A stretch of DNA of 64,000 nucleotides from Coturnix japonica (taxonomy: Eukaryota; Chordata; Aves; Galliformes; Phasianidae): the NCBI RefSeq assembly GCF_001577835.2, contig NC_029529.1:10861380-10925379 (forward strand), in the 5' to 3' direction. Shown here in pieces: positions 49,498-63,111 of this stretch. Each line of letters opens with the position of its first letter. The first letter of the stretch is position 1. Position numbers and translations under genes: made by a program. The notes below the pieces were generated by a model, which made no database searches, was not told where the DNA came from, and saw only the letters and a program-made list of their open reading frames with translations.

Positions 49498-52400
49498 TCA
49501 CGGCAGCCGGTGCTGCTCGTCCTCCACGTGCAGGCGGCTCTGCTCGTACAGCAGCGGCTGCGTGGGGCTCCCGGAGCCGCGGCCGGGCGGGGTCTGTGTG
49601 AAGTCGGATGAACCTGCGGGAGGAGCGGGAGGAAACGGGGTCGGAACGAGCGGAACGAGGCACCGGGACGGGAACGGGAACATGGGATGGGTGCGGGAAC
49701 GGAACCGACGGGGACACCGGGGACATGGGGGGGTCCGGTTATGGCGGCACAGGCACCATGGGGTGACGGGCAATGGGGTGATGGATGGCACGGATTGATG
49801 CTACAGGGGGGGGTGGCTCCCAGGGCTGCCCCGGGATAACGCTGCCCCAGCACAGCGATGCAGAAGAAGAACGGAAGACGTACCAGCTTATTCCTCTATA
49901 CCAATAGAGCAGGAATCAGGACCCAGTGCTGCCCGAGACAGGAGGGAGGAAGGCAGACAGAGAGGGAAGGAGACATTAGAGAGCTGCTCAGCACAGCCTG
50001 CGGCTCTAGGGAAGAAAACAGGCTGCAACGAGAACAGTGCGGCCGAGGCGCAGCACTGCACCCCACAGCCACAGCACGAGGGACCTTCCCAGACCGAGGC
50101 TGGGCTACTTCCCCTCCTTGGGTCAATGGGCGTTTTGAGGCTGGCTGTGTTTGGTGCTGGGGAACAGGAGCAGGGATGGCAGGGCCTGGGCACTAAGATC
50201 TTCACACCCCAGCCCTGCTCGTTCCGGACAGTGTGGGCAGCATCAAGGAGGCCACATGCAGACAGTAACAGGGGCTGTACCCAGTAACAGGGGCTGTAGC
50301 AGTGGCTTGGCCCAGGGAGGAGAAAGGGGAGAAGGACAGAAACAGAAGGACAGGGGAGGTAGAGAGAAAGGGGGATGTTCCCTCTGTTTGTCCCCCTCAG
50401 CCTCAGCAGCCAGTTCTGTGCACTGGGGGAATGCGGAGCCTGTGCTCCAGGCAGATCCTGGCCCCTGGGGTGACATCCAGGCCCCAGAGGAGGCAGCAGC
50501 ACTCTGGGAAGCCAGCAGTGAGGGATGGAGCCCACAGCCTTCCCCTCAGCCACCCCAGCACAGCACACAGCTCCGGCCTCAGCGCTGCAGCCATTACCTG
50601 GCAGGTAGACATCAACTGGAGGGTCAGTGTCCGACTGTGTCAGGCTCCTGTGCTCACCGCAGCCGCCGTCCTGCAGGACGTCTTCAACAGAGGGAGGGCA
50701 GCCACCTGGAAACAGTCAGTGCTGCAGTCAGTGCCAGCCGTGAGGAACAGGCAGCTCACAGTGTTGACAGGCTGCTCTTCACACACGGGCTGATGTCCCC
50801 ACGTGCACCCAGCGCACCCCTCCCACCCCATCCTCACACCCTCATGGTGCTGAGTACCACACATCCTCCCCCTGGCATGGGACACACTGTGTGCACAGCC
50901 CTGTTTCAGCAGAACCACAGCAGTGCGTGCCATCAGCTCCTCAGCAGTGAGAGCAAACAGCTCGTGGCGTGCACAGCTATAGCTGGGAGAAGCTTGATCC
51001 ATAGCTGGGCACCTTAACAACACAACCCAGGTCTGACAGCCCCCAGGGCTGAATGAACACTCACTCTTCTGCAGGGATGAGCTGTCCTCCATCTCTTCCC
51101 CTGCCACACTCTGTAAGGAGAAACAGCACAAGTTATTTCAGCCTTTCCTGTACTTGTCTCTTCTTTCTCCAGAATGATGCCTGAGGCAGGGATCCCTCAG
51201 GAGACAGTTTGAGCCCCAGAAGCCCCACAGGACAGCTCTGGCTCAGAGCACAGACTTACTTCTGGGGAGCTGGTCTCCCTCAGGACCAGCTCACCCCCGC
51301 CCAGTGCTGGCTGTGAGTCTGAGTCCTCAGAGAGCTTCTCTTCATCCTCCTCGTGGATTGGGGATGAGGGAGACCGTAGTGTGCTGCAGCAAGAGAAACT
51401 CTGTTTGGTGGTGGCAGTTCCAGCTGTCACCACCCTGCCCCATCCCTCTGCCCAACCCACCTTCCACCAGCAGCATAAGATAACTCAGAGCAGGAGCTCA
51501 AACTGTTGAGTCAGATTCATCACAGCTCTAAAGATCAGCTACACAGAGAGCAGCAGCAGCTCTGTGACACAGCCACAAGTCCCTGCTGGCTGCCAGGATG
51601 CACAGTGTACTGTGCAGTGCCATCAGTGATGGCATCAGACAGAGACACAGCTCCCTTTCAGCACCCAGTGCACATGGCCACAAGCCCTCAGGGCTTACAA
51701 AGGAGCAGACCCCTCTGCCCCCATGCTGACCTATCTGGAGACTTGCTCCGCTTGCCCTTCTGGTGGCTGCTCTCCACGGCTCTGTCCATCCCAACAAGCG
51801 GTCGGTTTGCAGGGGGCATCCCATCCACTATGCCAGAGTAGTTGATTTCTTCATACAGAGGAGCTGACGGGATGGTGGGGGACACAGAGCGAAGGCCATT
51901 CAAAGCTTCCAGCAAGGAAATAGGCTCATAGCCTGGAGGGATGTTGTCAGAGTTCTGTGGGTGAGAAGAGAGGGGCACGTTAAGAAAACCTCACCAGGCT
52001 GGAAACAAAGGTAATGGGGGACTCAGCTGCAAGCCAGTAAGAACCCCAGCACTGCTTCCAGCTGTGCACATGCAGCTGTTTCACAGCATCACCAGAGTCA
52101 CTGAGAGAGTCAAAGGAGCAACCCTCTAGATTAAAACTGGTCCTGCAAAACTACAGCACTTGCACTTTTTCCACTGTGTTCCCTCAGCTGCACAACAGAC
52201 GTTCAAGAGCCACAAACACAAAGGCATTTGATTTCCGTACAGCAGCTCAGAGGTGCTATTTTGTAGACAGAAGGTTCAGGAAAACAAAAGCCATTGGCTC
52301 AAGTCTGGGGGAATATTTTCACCTGCCTGTGAAGAGCAAGGCCTGGGGGCTGAACACTCAGGCTGCAGGGCACTGCTCAGAGGTTGGAGGAGGATCTCAG

Positions 52401-55400
52401 CTACTGCCTACAGCACCCTGGCTGAAAGCTTCTGAGCTTCACTCTGGAGAGACACTGCCCTCTCCTGGGCCACTTTCCACTACACCACTCTCAGAGCTCC
52501 AGCAGAAGTACTGGTTGCTGTCTGAGGCTTGTGCAGAGCCAGGGTCACACCGAACTTGTGATAACCCCATTACTGAACCCACACTTAGGTTTCCACCGGA
52601 TCTGATAAGCCACATTCCTCCTCAGCCTGAGCATCTAGAACAGCATGAGGAAAACTGCAGCCTCCTTAATATTACTGACAACTATAGTTGCACAGTATTA
52701 CACAACAAGGGCCCCTTCCTGGGGTAGGGGGGTCTCCCTCACCTTTCCCCTTCCCAAACCCTGGTCCCCCACAATTGTTTTTCACACTGTCCTCAGCATG
52801 ACATTCCAGTTACACACTTTCATACCATCTTGGACACTCCTCAACAAAACAAGCTCTATCCTTCCTGTTTCTGCAAAAGCAAAGCAGCCCATTGCAGCTA
52901 TGAGTCCTAATGCAAGACCAAGCCCAGCTGTGCCTATTTGCCTACCTCTATGTGTGAGAACCAGTGCGAGAACCACAGTGAGAAGTGCACACACCAAACT
53001 GGGTGCGACAAGTGAGAGGAAGCTTTTGGGTGAGCCAAGGGGACAGCAGCTTGCCTATGTTCCTATAAAGCTATGAAGTGTCTTCTGCAGTCAAGCTCAT
53101 GACCCAGAGGCCATCACCCATTGGGTCCCTGTGGTTTACTCTTCCACACCCAAGCCAGAAAGGTTAGTGATCCATTTGTGCAGGCTGTGAGCATCTCACC
53201 ACTAACATGGAGACAGTGCTCGTGTGTTGCAGGCTGTGCAGGAGCACAAGTCAAATCCAGCATTTCAGCAAGCCCTCGTGTCTGTAACACTTTCATGTGC
53301 TAGTGATGCCACTGACAAATAACTGCCATGGGATACAAATACAGCTAAGTCCACTTACTGTTTTCCTTTTAGGTTTCCTGCTGGGCAGGGTGACAGTGTT
53401 CACTTTAGGGGGTTTAAAGGGACACTGTCAAGAGAAAACCATGTTTTAAAGTAGTTTTTTTTCCGGAGGTTAGCAACACAGAGACACTCAGCATCTCCTC
53501 ACCTTGCTCCAGGTGACAGCACCTGCTCTCCTCTACACTACACTCTGCTCTTCAGTTTCTTCCCCTGCCCTATTTCGTAGCCCCAGCTGCAGGCAGCAGG
53601 GCTACAGTGCTGAAGAGGACACATGGATAAAACCAGGCTGATCCTCTAACAAGCCATTTCTGTTCTCATTAAGGTCTGTAAGATCATCTAGAGGCAGAAC
53701 TCCTCCTCACTCTGACCTCACGTCTCGCCAGAGCCAGCTGTGCAATAGCACCACTCAGGCAACAAGCTTCTGCCCTCAGCACACCAGAGCCATGTGATTT
53801 GGCCTGGAGGCCAACAGTACTGCATTTTCCACCCTGCACTCACTCAGCTGCCTCCCAGACCCAAATCAATCAGGGAAGCTGGCACAAAGAGGCCTTTCTC
53901 CTACTGTGCTGAGTATCCCAGAGCTAAGGGGTTTCATCACAACATGTGGTCACATAGACATGCATGAGAGTTGAACGGTAACCCTATTTGCTCAGCCTGT
54001 TGCACCAGTGTCTGCCACATTTCCGTACCTTTACTACCACTAATAATAATACTACTAATACTAATAATGAAAGCAGAAGTCCCAGCTCTATAGAAGAGTT
54101 GAGGAAAGCCACTGCATAATGCAGGAAGGCTTTACCCCAAGGCCTGAGCATACCTCCTGAAGTCCAAGGGACGCAGGCCAACAGGCCAAGCAACCTGGCA
54201 CACACGAGCTGCCTGCCCACGGTGAGACCAGCACCCAGGCTTTGTATAAAGGGTTACACAGTGAGTTACTTACAGAGTGCTCATCATGGTCAACGCTCTG
54301 TGCCAGGACGGGGCTGAATGACACCGGTGACAGAGCTCCTGGCTTTTTCCTCACAGCTCGGATTTGCAGCAGGGCACGGAAGGCTATGAGAAAAGAGCAC
54401 ACAGGTGAACAGACAGTGAGCCCTCGGCCTTCCCATCACAACAGCCTAAATCTGCTCTTTGTGCCACTGCAGAATGCAGATGAGATAATGCTGTTCCATA
54501 TCTTCAGCTGTGCTACTTATAGTCAAGGCTGTCTGGCACTTCCTCTGATAAGATCTTGCTTTCAGTTACTGTATCTTTGCCAAGTTTGAACTTTTTAGAT
54601 TTAATTTCTCAGGCCAAACATCTGTCTTAGGCTCTTTATCCTTTTCTTAAGAAGGAACAATCAAATAACCCCGAGATAAAGCACACACCGAGATACAACA
54701 CACACTCATCCTCATGGCCTCTACTGACTTAACAGGAGAACAGGAAGGAAGGAAGATGCCCTTGTTTCGTGGGCAGGAAACTCACGCAGCCTGCAGATGG
54801 GGCAGTTGTTGGCCTGGTAGCGCAGGGTGTCAGCGCAGGTATTGCAGAGGCAGAGGTGGCTGCAGGGCAGAATGAGTGTGTCCCGGAGGTCCGACAGGCA
54901 AACCACGCACTCATTGCTGTTGTCGCTGTTCTCGTCATCTGAAGGCTGAAACAAGAGGCAATAATTTGGAACGAGAATGGAAAATGCAAAATAAATCTTT
55001 TCTCTCCTGTCTTTTTTCAGATGCTACCTGTTGGCACAGGCAGGCAGAGATTGCAGCACACTTCAGGCAGGACACTGTGTTACTTGGAGAGGAAATCCAG
55101 CCTGTCTTGCACCACGGCTGCTCCACTGTTTGCAAATCACACGCTAATACTCAGAACAGCAGTCTGAGACCAGCACTTTGTATGCTCTGCAGCCCAGATG
55201 GCAGCAAAGGGCAGCTCTGTGTAAGGTTACTGCAAGCACAAAGCAGTCACACATGCTTGGGGCTGTGCAGCAAACCAGGATTCAGGAGAAACTCCTGCCT
55301 GAAGACAGGCAGTGCTTCTGGTTAAGACACTTGCATATATCCCCTGATATTACTGATGCTGTGCTCCCTCCTGTATGCAAATCCAGTTTGACTTCACAAG

Positions 55401-58400
55401 TTCTAGACAGCTCAGTTCCATGCAATGATACAGGAACATGCAGTCCTCCCATAGCAAAACAGAACAAAACAACAGAAGACATTTGAAGAGCCAGTAACAC
55501 CACAGACTTGGTGGCCATCCTGGGAAGCATCTTTACATTACACTGCCAAAACTTGTGTGTAAACTTGAAAGTGGAAGGTGCAAGCTGGAAACCCACAGCC
55601 CAGGGAGCAGGAGCCTTCTGAGCAGCCTTACCTTGGTCTCTTGGTTGTTTTTGTTCTCAATGCCATAGATCTCCTGAAGCAGGTAGCTCACCCGGTCAAC
55701 CTAGGGAGAAAGATAACAGTTGGACTACCAGCTGCTCTGCCACTGATGTTTTGAGATATCTTCCCTCCTTCCCTGTGTCAAAATGTCCATGCAACACCCG
55801 TGGCAACCAGCTCTCCTAGAGCTACTGAAAAACATTAATAGAAGCAAACGTCACAAAAGACAGCAGGAGAATGAATGTGTCCTTGCTCCAAAGTGGTACC
55901 TACCTCACCTGGTTAGTTGAGAGCCCAACTGGCCACTTCAGTCACTACCAAGATCATCTCAAAAACACTTACTCTGTTTATCACAGAAATCACAAAGTGG
56001 CATATGCCCCAAATTTTTCCTGATATCCAACCTAAACTTACCCTGGTGCAACTTAAGGCCATGAACACATCCCATGCCAAGATGGGAGCACAGCCTAGTT
56101 ACATCCAGTCTGCCTACCAGTTTAGAAATGCTCGGAGCTGGGATGCAGCAGCTTGAACAAACCAATTCCAGAGTCTCCCCATCTAACTCAGCGTGCAGCT
56201 TACAATCTGTTGTAGGCCTGCATTTCAAGGCAATGAGGTCAGCAGTTGGACTGTGGAGCAAAATCCTCTGCAGTGTCTCACAATCCACCCAGGAAGTTTG
56301 TGAACAATTATGTGGAGCTGTCCTTTTATAACTCAGCACCTCAAAGAGAGTCTTTTTACAGCATCCCAACTCCTCCAAGGATCACGATGAGTGATAGAGA
56401 GTGCACAATGGCCAGCTCAAAGAGCAAAATACATCAGGAAGGGAGAGAACCAAGTCTCTGCAGGATTCTGTATTCATTTCCCACAAGAAGCTCATGGGGC
56501 CCTACTAAGAAAAGAGTGAGAAGCACAACGTGGCTCTTACCACAAGATCTCTGGGTTTTAAAACAGTAGGGCTAAATAACAAGTAGGTGATACTACACAA
56601 TGCAGTCCCTCACATTCTCATCTCTCCCGCAGCACATCATCCTTCCCAAGGCTTCTGTTGCTAAATTCAGAGCCAGCTGATGCACACAAGAGCCACTGGC
56701 CAACTGGAGGTCATGTTTTTTTTTTCTCAGTTCCATCTGTTCACATTCAACCATGTTCTTTTCTCTTTCTTTTTATTTAAGAGCAGGTTGGTACATACAC
56801 TATAACTGATCCTGGCTGGGAGAACAAAGCAGTCCAGCTCATTAGCTGCACTGCACAAGGTACCCAGGAATCCTGGTGATGGCACGGAGAGGCAGACAAA
56901 AAGAAAGGCTGCAATGGGGAAGCATTTACAGCAGTATACAGATGGACTATTCCCAACATATACTCCATAATGCTGCTCTATGCTCTTCTAGATGCAGATG
57001 CTACGTTAGTTTCAGTGGTACTGTGCGTTCTTCTAGCAAGAGTTTAACTCTGTTTTAAAACCAATGGAAGAGAACATCTAAGCATTAAATTTTACAAACC
57101 ACCAAGAAAAAAAGCACCGACAACCAAACACCGAGTGGGAAGGACACATGCTGTGCCAGTACAGACAGACAAGCACACGCTGTTTCACTGCAGGATTCGG
57201 CTAACCACGTCCTGGTAGGGAAGGAACATCCTTAGAGAGCATTTCTAGCAACACAGTCCTCCATTTGGGAAGCCCAGAGCACTAAATGGAGAATGAAGCA
57301 CACGGTGCATTAGTGTGTACAGCAATCCAACATCAGTTCAGAGAGCTCACGGCCATGTATGCACAATCATTAAATAAAAAGGCAAGATAAACAAGCTGCT
57401 TTCTGTCAGCTCACCAATGTAGTGCTCCGCTCTGAGCAGAAGAAAATGTGGGATCAAGGTGCAGCTGGCATCACACTGCTCTGCTCCCATGATTATCACA
57501 CAAATATTGTATGCTCAAGAACAACAAGGAAATGAGAACACCGCATGCTGTGTGTACTGCATGGAGGTTATGGCAACAAGGACAGGAAGGGTCGAGTTTC
57601 CAAGCAACAAGGAAGTAATTTCAAGATGTGGGAAGAATCCAGACAGATCTAGTGAGTAATGCTCAGACTTGATGAGAGCTCAAGCAATTAAAAGGATGAC
57701 AAGACTACAACAGATGCAGGAATGGTAGGAGGAAGCCAGTCAGGTACTGAAAGTCCCCTTACTTCAGCCAAGTTTTATATAAGCCACTTCTCTGTGAGGA
57801 CTCCAAACTGAATCACTGCTTTCAGCCTCACACGATCTGCTGTGTAGCCTCATTCCTGCCTCATATTTTGCATCCCTTAAGACCATGCACCAGAACAGTA
57901 TCAGCTTGGATTGAGCTAACCTGAAGAGCATTATCCTGCATACAAATACAAGGCGCATAGCAAAGCTGACAGACTATTTAAGACAGTTCCTCAGGAAACA
58001 GAGAATCTCCCAGATCCATTTCAACAGCTTACTTGTATGTTCAACCTTAGCTCTTCTCTTTCATCAATGCATTTCAATCTGACCCTTGTAGCAGGATTGC
58101 TACCAATTTCCTTTCAGAAGCTTAAACTCTTGGCAATCTTTAGAAGTTTTCATTTGCTTATGTATTTCTCTCCACGCAGGACCAGGTGCAATTTCAATCT
58201 TGATAAGGCTTTGCACAGTATCTGTGCATTGCACCACACTGGGCTGGGTTAAAAGCGGGCTACAAATCCCTAACATTTTGGATGCCATTTCTCCCTTCTT
58301 CCCTCATGTGTGTGGTGTGTATGAACTAAGGTCAAAGAACAACAGTGTCTGTGCCTGCTCAAGTCCCAGGATACTCACAAGGGACAGGCAAGTTAAGCCA

Positions 58401-61400
58401 AAAGGTCTCAATCCATGGGGCTCCTCCAAAGATCTGCGATGCAGCAATATATAAGGAATACTGAACTTATACACAGTGCCCGACTTGCAGAGAGGAACAA
58501 ACAGGCTTGCATGACTGCACTGCTGTATTTGTTCCCCCAACAACACATGGTACACAACATCCAGCCCAACACTAAGCAGCAGACATGGCTATCTGGTTAT
58601 CTGAGCTAAGTAGCCAAGATTTCAGGCCCTTGGTGAACTAATATAAGAGTTTCCCACTAGGTACTGCTGAGTGTCTGTGGCACACAAGTATGTCTTTAAT
58701 CAGCAACAAACAAGTACTTACAATCTGCTTCTGTTTTAATGGCTTCACGGAGTAACTGCCATCAACATGCTAGGAGGAAAAAATAAAAACTAAATGTATT
58801 AAACAGACAAAAATGTACAACAATTAGAACAGATTAATGATCAGTTGTCATCTCTTAGCTGAGGGAAAAGTGGCATGTGTAGTGTCAGAATTAGCATCAG
58901 GAATAATCCACAGGTGCCAACTGATGTGAATGAAACCAACTCCTCTGCCAGAGCACTGAGAGCACGGTAGGAGACCAAGGGGAAACTCCAGCAAAGCCTG
59001 TTGCTTCGAGCAGCTGCAGACATGCATCTGTTTGCTGGGGGAGTTTCAGAAGGAAGGGACAAAAACATTACACCTAAGACAAAACAGTGCTGTTTTCCAG
59101 GCAAACACAAAATGCCAAGTTTCTGACTTTGGAAAAGCAACAAGGTCAGACGCTGTGCAGCATCAAGGTTGCTGTTCTGCTCTTGAATACACACACAAAC
59201 AGCAAACTGCTGAGGCTGCGGACCTGCCTGTCCTCCAAGCGTGCTTTGCTGATCAGCAGCAGTGCTTATTAGCAAAAACCTCCTCCAGATTGATGTACCT
59301 ACACTTCAAAAGCTGCAATTATTCTAAGGATAGGAGGAGAAAGAACTCTACGAGCACTTTGCCCTCTGACCTTAAACGTTATTATTATTTTCTTTTAATC
59401 CTGTTTTAAGCTTTCAGCTGGAAGATCAGAAGTAAGGAGTGGCCTCAACAGACAGCACCTCCCTCTCAGAGCACACACAGACTGGGAAAGGAAGGGAGGC
59501 AGATTCAGTCTTTGAGCTGGACACAAGGTATAAGCCAGCATAAATGGAATGGCCTGAGCAGCTTTAGTTGGTTCCTAGTACTGTTGTTCAGCTTGCTGAG
59601 CACTGAGGGGAAACATGCCATCACCTTTATGTATCCAGACAGCTCAGCAGCTCTGCACAGTGCATGGAAATTAACTGTATTTCTCGAAAGCCTGTTTCCA
59701 AAACTAGAGTGGCTAAGCTACTTTCCTTATAAGCCAGAAGTTTCCAACGCTTTACTTCTGCTGTCAGATTAATACATTCCCAATACACACCAGACCACTC
59801 TGTGGTACAGTTATCAAGTGCTGGCCCTGGGATTCTACAGTGCAGTCTCACCAAGCTCAGAGCAGGACTACAAACCCTATAGCCCTTCCCAAGCACCTGC
59901 TGCCCACACTGTCCTCCCCCAGGTGCTCTCAAGAAATGACTGAGGGATCCCAGAGACTTATTGATCTTTACAGCTCATCTGGACGAGGCAATTAGAAGAA
60001 CAGCACCCCAGGAGTGCTGCAGCTGCCCATCTCATTTCTCACAGATCTCTAATTGTCCAGGTTAAGCCCAACACATACCAAGCCAAACAACAAAACAAAC
60101 CTTGAACACTCAGAGCACCTTCCAACCACAGGGCTGCCTGGTGACTGGCTGTGATGCACAGGCCCTCTGACTCAGCTTGTCACCATCTACACTATCCAAC
60201 TAGGATAAGTCCTGGCAACTTTTTCCTGCTTACTTCTGGACATGGCAGGGACAGAATAGACTGAGGAGAAGTCAGCCCATGTGCCAGCCTGGAAGTAGGG
60301 AACTTCTAACAGCACAGCATTGATGCTGCTCTCCTCAACATGCTCACCTCTATTCCAGCAGCAACATTTGCCTCATCTTAGGATGTCACTACACGTCACC
60401 TGCCCAGGACAAGCCCAGACACAATATAAAGTAGTTAGGAATCTTGTAAATGTTTTCAAGGTACAGTCATCATGCGAAGAGACTCCCCACACTGGCAGTG
60501 CTCAGGTCAGCTACTATCCAAGAAAAGCAAAGACTTTATGTGGGATGTACCCTGAGCCCTAAAAGGGTTTGGTCCTAAGCATAAAGTAAGGCTAAAGGTG
60601 CAGCAGGCTCTGGACACAGCAAATCCAGTTTTGCAAACTGATCACAAGGCCCTGGAAAGCTGCATTCTAGCAGCCTTGGTGAACATCTACCACTCTCAAA
60701 GACCACAGATACCATGGCACACCCTCTCGCCACACACAGGAAACACCAGCTACAATTAGTGACTGACCAGCTCAGGAACAAATGGTGATTACAGACTGCA
60801 CAACAGTTGCTGCAAGCAATTATTTGTCCTGCAGTACCAGTCCTGAACTCTAGCCTCATGCCAGGACCCCATTGTGCTAAGTGATACATAAACACAAACT
60901 AATGACCCATGGAAATATTTACATATACAGTGATAAGGACAGAGGGAAAAGAGAAGTCATTTACCTTTTCAAATGCAGCCAGAAGAACATGAGCATGGCC
61001 TGTCACCTCAACCACCACTGCAGAGAGAGAGAACACTCCTGGTTAAACACTGAAAGCAGCACAAGCATGATATCATCATGAGCTGAATTTTAGTCCACTT
61101 GCACTTTTTAAACTGATACTACCTTCACCTCCATTTGCAGTTTAAAAGGAGAACCTGGGGACCCACAGACCTGTCAGCTTCACCTCAGTCCCTGGGAACA
61201 CGATGCAACAGCTCATCCTGGAAACCACTTCCAGGCACATGAAGGAGAAGGAAACCATCAGTAGTAGACAGCATGGGTTCACAATCACCAGGCCTGACCA
61301 ACCTGATAAGCTTCCATAATGAAATGACCAGCCTGATGGATGAGAGGAGAGCAGTGCACACTGTCCTCCAGGACTTTGGCAAGGCTTTTGACAGTGTTCT

Positions 61401-63111
61401 AAGATCCTCATAGGGAAGCTGCTAAAACACAGGATGCATAAACAACACTATAAGTTCAGTGGGATTCTGCTCACTCCCTATATTCTTGGGTTTCGTTACC
61501 TGAATTTACCGACTGCTATTTTAATTTCCCTTTCCATTCTATTCATTGCAAGTTAGCTGTCATTTTCCAGGTACTCCAAACACACAAGGCTAACTCCTGC
61601 CCATCTTATCAGTAAAAAAGAACCAGAATACACAACAATTTGTCCCAATCTTGTTTGTGTCACATGTTTTTGTGTTGATATTCTTTTCAGGAGTGGATTT
61701 AAAGGAAATGGCCTCTCCAGGTTATTAATATAGATGACAGTTCACTGCTGGCTAAGAGCTGACATACTGTATGCATAAACGTATGCTTCCCATGCTGCCT
61801 CCCATTCTACTTTTGGTCTTTCTTGATATGTCTAACATAAGAAAGTGGAAATACATTGGCGAAAGCTCAACAAAAAGTGGAAGCTATTTTTTAATCATTG
61901 GTCAAGAAATATATGTCCATACCACAAACAGCACCTGAAAATCAGTAAAAACAGATGCACTCTAAAGGCAGTTTCTTTTATGTTATATCATGAGACTATG
62001 ATACTATGATACTATACTATGATATGTTGCACTACGCTGTGTTAGTCACACCTTAAATCGGTTCATCCAGTTCTGTTTACTTGGAGGACTGTAAAATAAC
62101 GCAATGAATTTCTGTGCACTTTCACATAGGAAGCAGAGCAGACAAACTGCAATAAACAATACAATCTAAAAGGGATTTTTTTCCTTTCTGATTTTTCTTC
62201 AGCTTGGAACAAAAAGTTACAAGAAGCAGAAGAAGAACATTGGTCCTGCCGAGCACAACAGCCATCAGTTGTAGGGAACATGTGACTTTCTTGTGCCCCT
62301 TTCATCACCAGCGCTCTGAATGAGTGCAAACACATAGAGCCTAAAAGCACACACACCCTACGGAAAACACTGCACAAGGTGATTAACAATCTAAACATTT
62401 ACTGCCCACTCTTCTCTAAAAGGGCAGCGTGCTTTAAAAATAGCCAGCCATATTATTTACCATCAAAAGTCATGCTCTTTTATTAATATCATTCAACTTC
62501 CTTTGGGAAAAAGAAGATAATTTTAAAGTGCTGCATTAATCTGTATGTGGTTAAACAGTGGCCTGAGGATTTAAAAGCCCTTTCTTTCCTTCCGAGAGTT
62601 CCTCAGCCCTACAGACAGCTTCAGCTTTCACACAGATGATTCAAACCTCAAAGAGGTAGAAGAGACAAACTCCATCCTTGCTTTACAGGACTGCAAACAC
62701 AAAACTAAAAGAGAGAGGGAGTCATTTGTTCCAGTTTGGGCACTAGTGGCAGAGCCAACACCTAACCCTATCTCTCCTAAACCCCACTCTAACACCAACT
62801 ACCCAGTCAATTTTCCTGTAAAAAAATCAAGGTTATCTTTGAAAGCATATCTTTATGTAAAGCATATCTTTATTGACTCTTAATGAAAGAAGTGATTGTG
62901 AATTCCTGAAATAATTTGATTCTGGAAAGGCTCCCCACACCTTTGCTGCATGTAAAATGTTTTTGCTTTTGCAGGAGGCCTCCCCTGAAGGGTCACTTAA
63001 CATCCAGCCAGTCAGAAGACTGAGTGAGGTTATGCCATGCTTACCATCCCCTTCATCCACTACTGCTCGGATGACCACTGGAAACACACCGCGGTCCAAG
63101 TCAAAGTTCAG
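49498..63111 (-). CDS. MGRN1: MGRN1, mahogunin RING-type E3 ubiquitin ligase (C-terminal part)
   Basis: Exons in view: 63111-63045, 61017-60965, 58769-58722, 55700-55632, 54945-54786, 54383-54274, 53424-53359, 51954-51731, 51383-51260, 51110-51065, 50705-50598, and two alternative ends: 49928-49888 (ALGPDSCSIGIEE) or 49613-49498 (38 codons ending DEQHRLP). Phases agree throughout; 371 or 396 residues are encoded. Start and early exons lie beyond base 64000. The first exons hold the substrate-binding domain (DLDRGVFPVVI, TGHAHVLLAAF). The RING follows: CVVC, CSHLCLC, CADTL and CPIC give a C3HC4 pattern. PSAP in TIPSAPLYEE is the TSG101-binding motif. The 66-base exon 53424-53359 is symmetric and ends in RKPKRKT, a basic nuclear-signal-like motif, so it can be skipped in frame. 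MGRN1 acts on TSG101 and melanocortin receptors. Confidence 0.95.
54031..54070. repeat. Trinucleotide-rich microsatellite in an MGRN1 intron
   Basis: Imperfect ACT/AAT trinucleotide repeat (ACTACCACTAATAATAATAC and onward). Confidence 0.7.
61141..61410 (+). mobile_element. CR1 LINE reverse-transcriptase fragment
   Basis: The plus strand resembles part of CR1 ORF2: translated pieces RPVSFTSVPGN and HGFTITRPDQP, and then KAFDSVL, match the RPVSLTSVPGK and QHGF blocks and the AFDxV region of the CR1 reverse transcriptase. It carries stop codons and shifts, and both flanks end abruptly, so it is a dead internal fragment. It lies in an MGRN1 intron, antisense to the gene. Confidence 0.8.
61991..62025. 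repeat. ACTATGAT repeat in an MGRN1 intron
   Basis: Four to five imperfect copies of ACTATGAT/ATACTATG. Confidence 0.65.

Noticed and set aside
61141-61410. Possible retroviral polymerase fragment
   Set aside because: The recognisable motifs (RPVSxTSVPG, QHGF-like, AFDxV) are those of CR1-type LINE reverse transcriptase. No LTRs, gag or env are visible.
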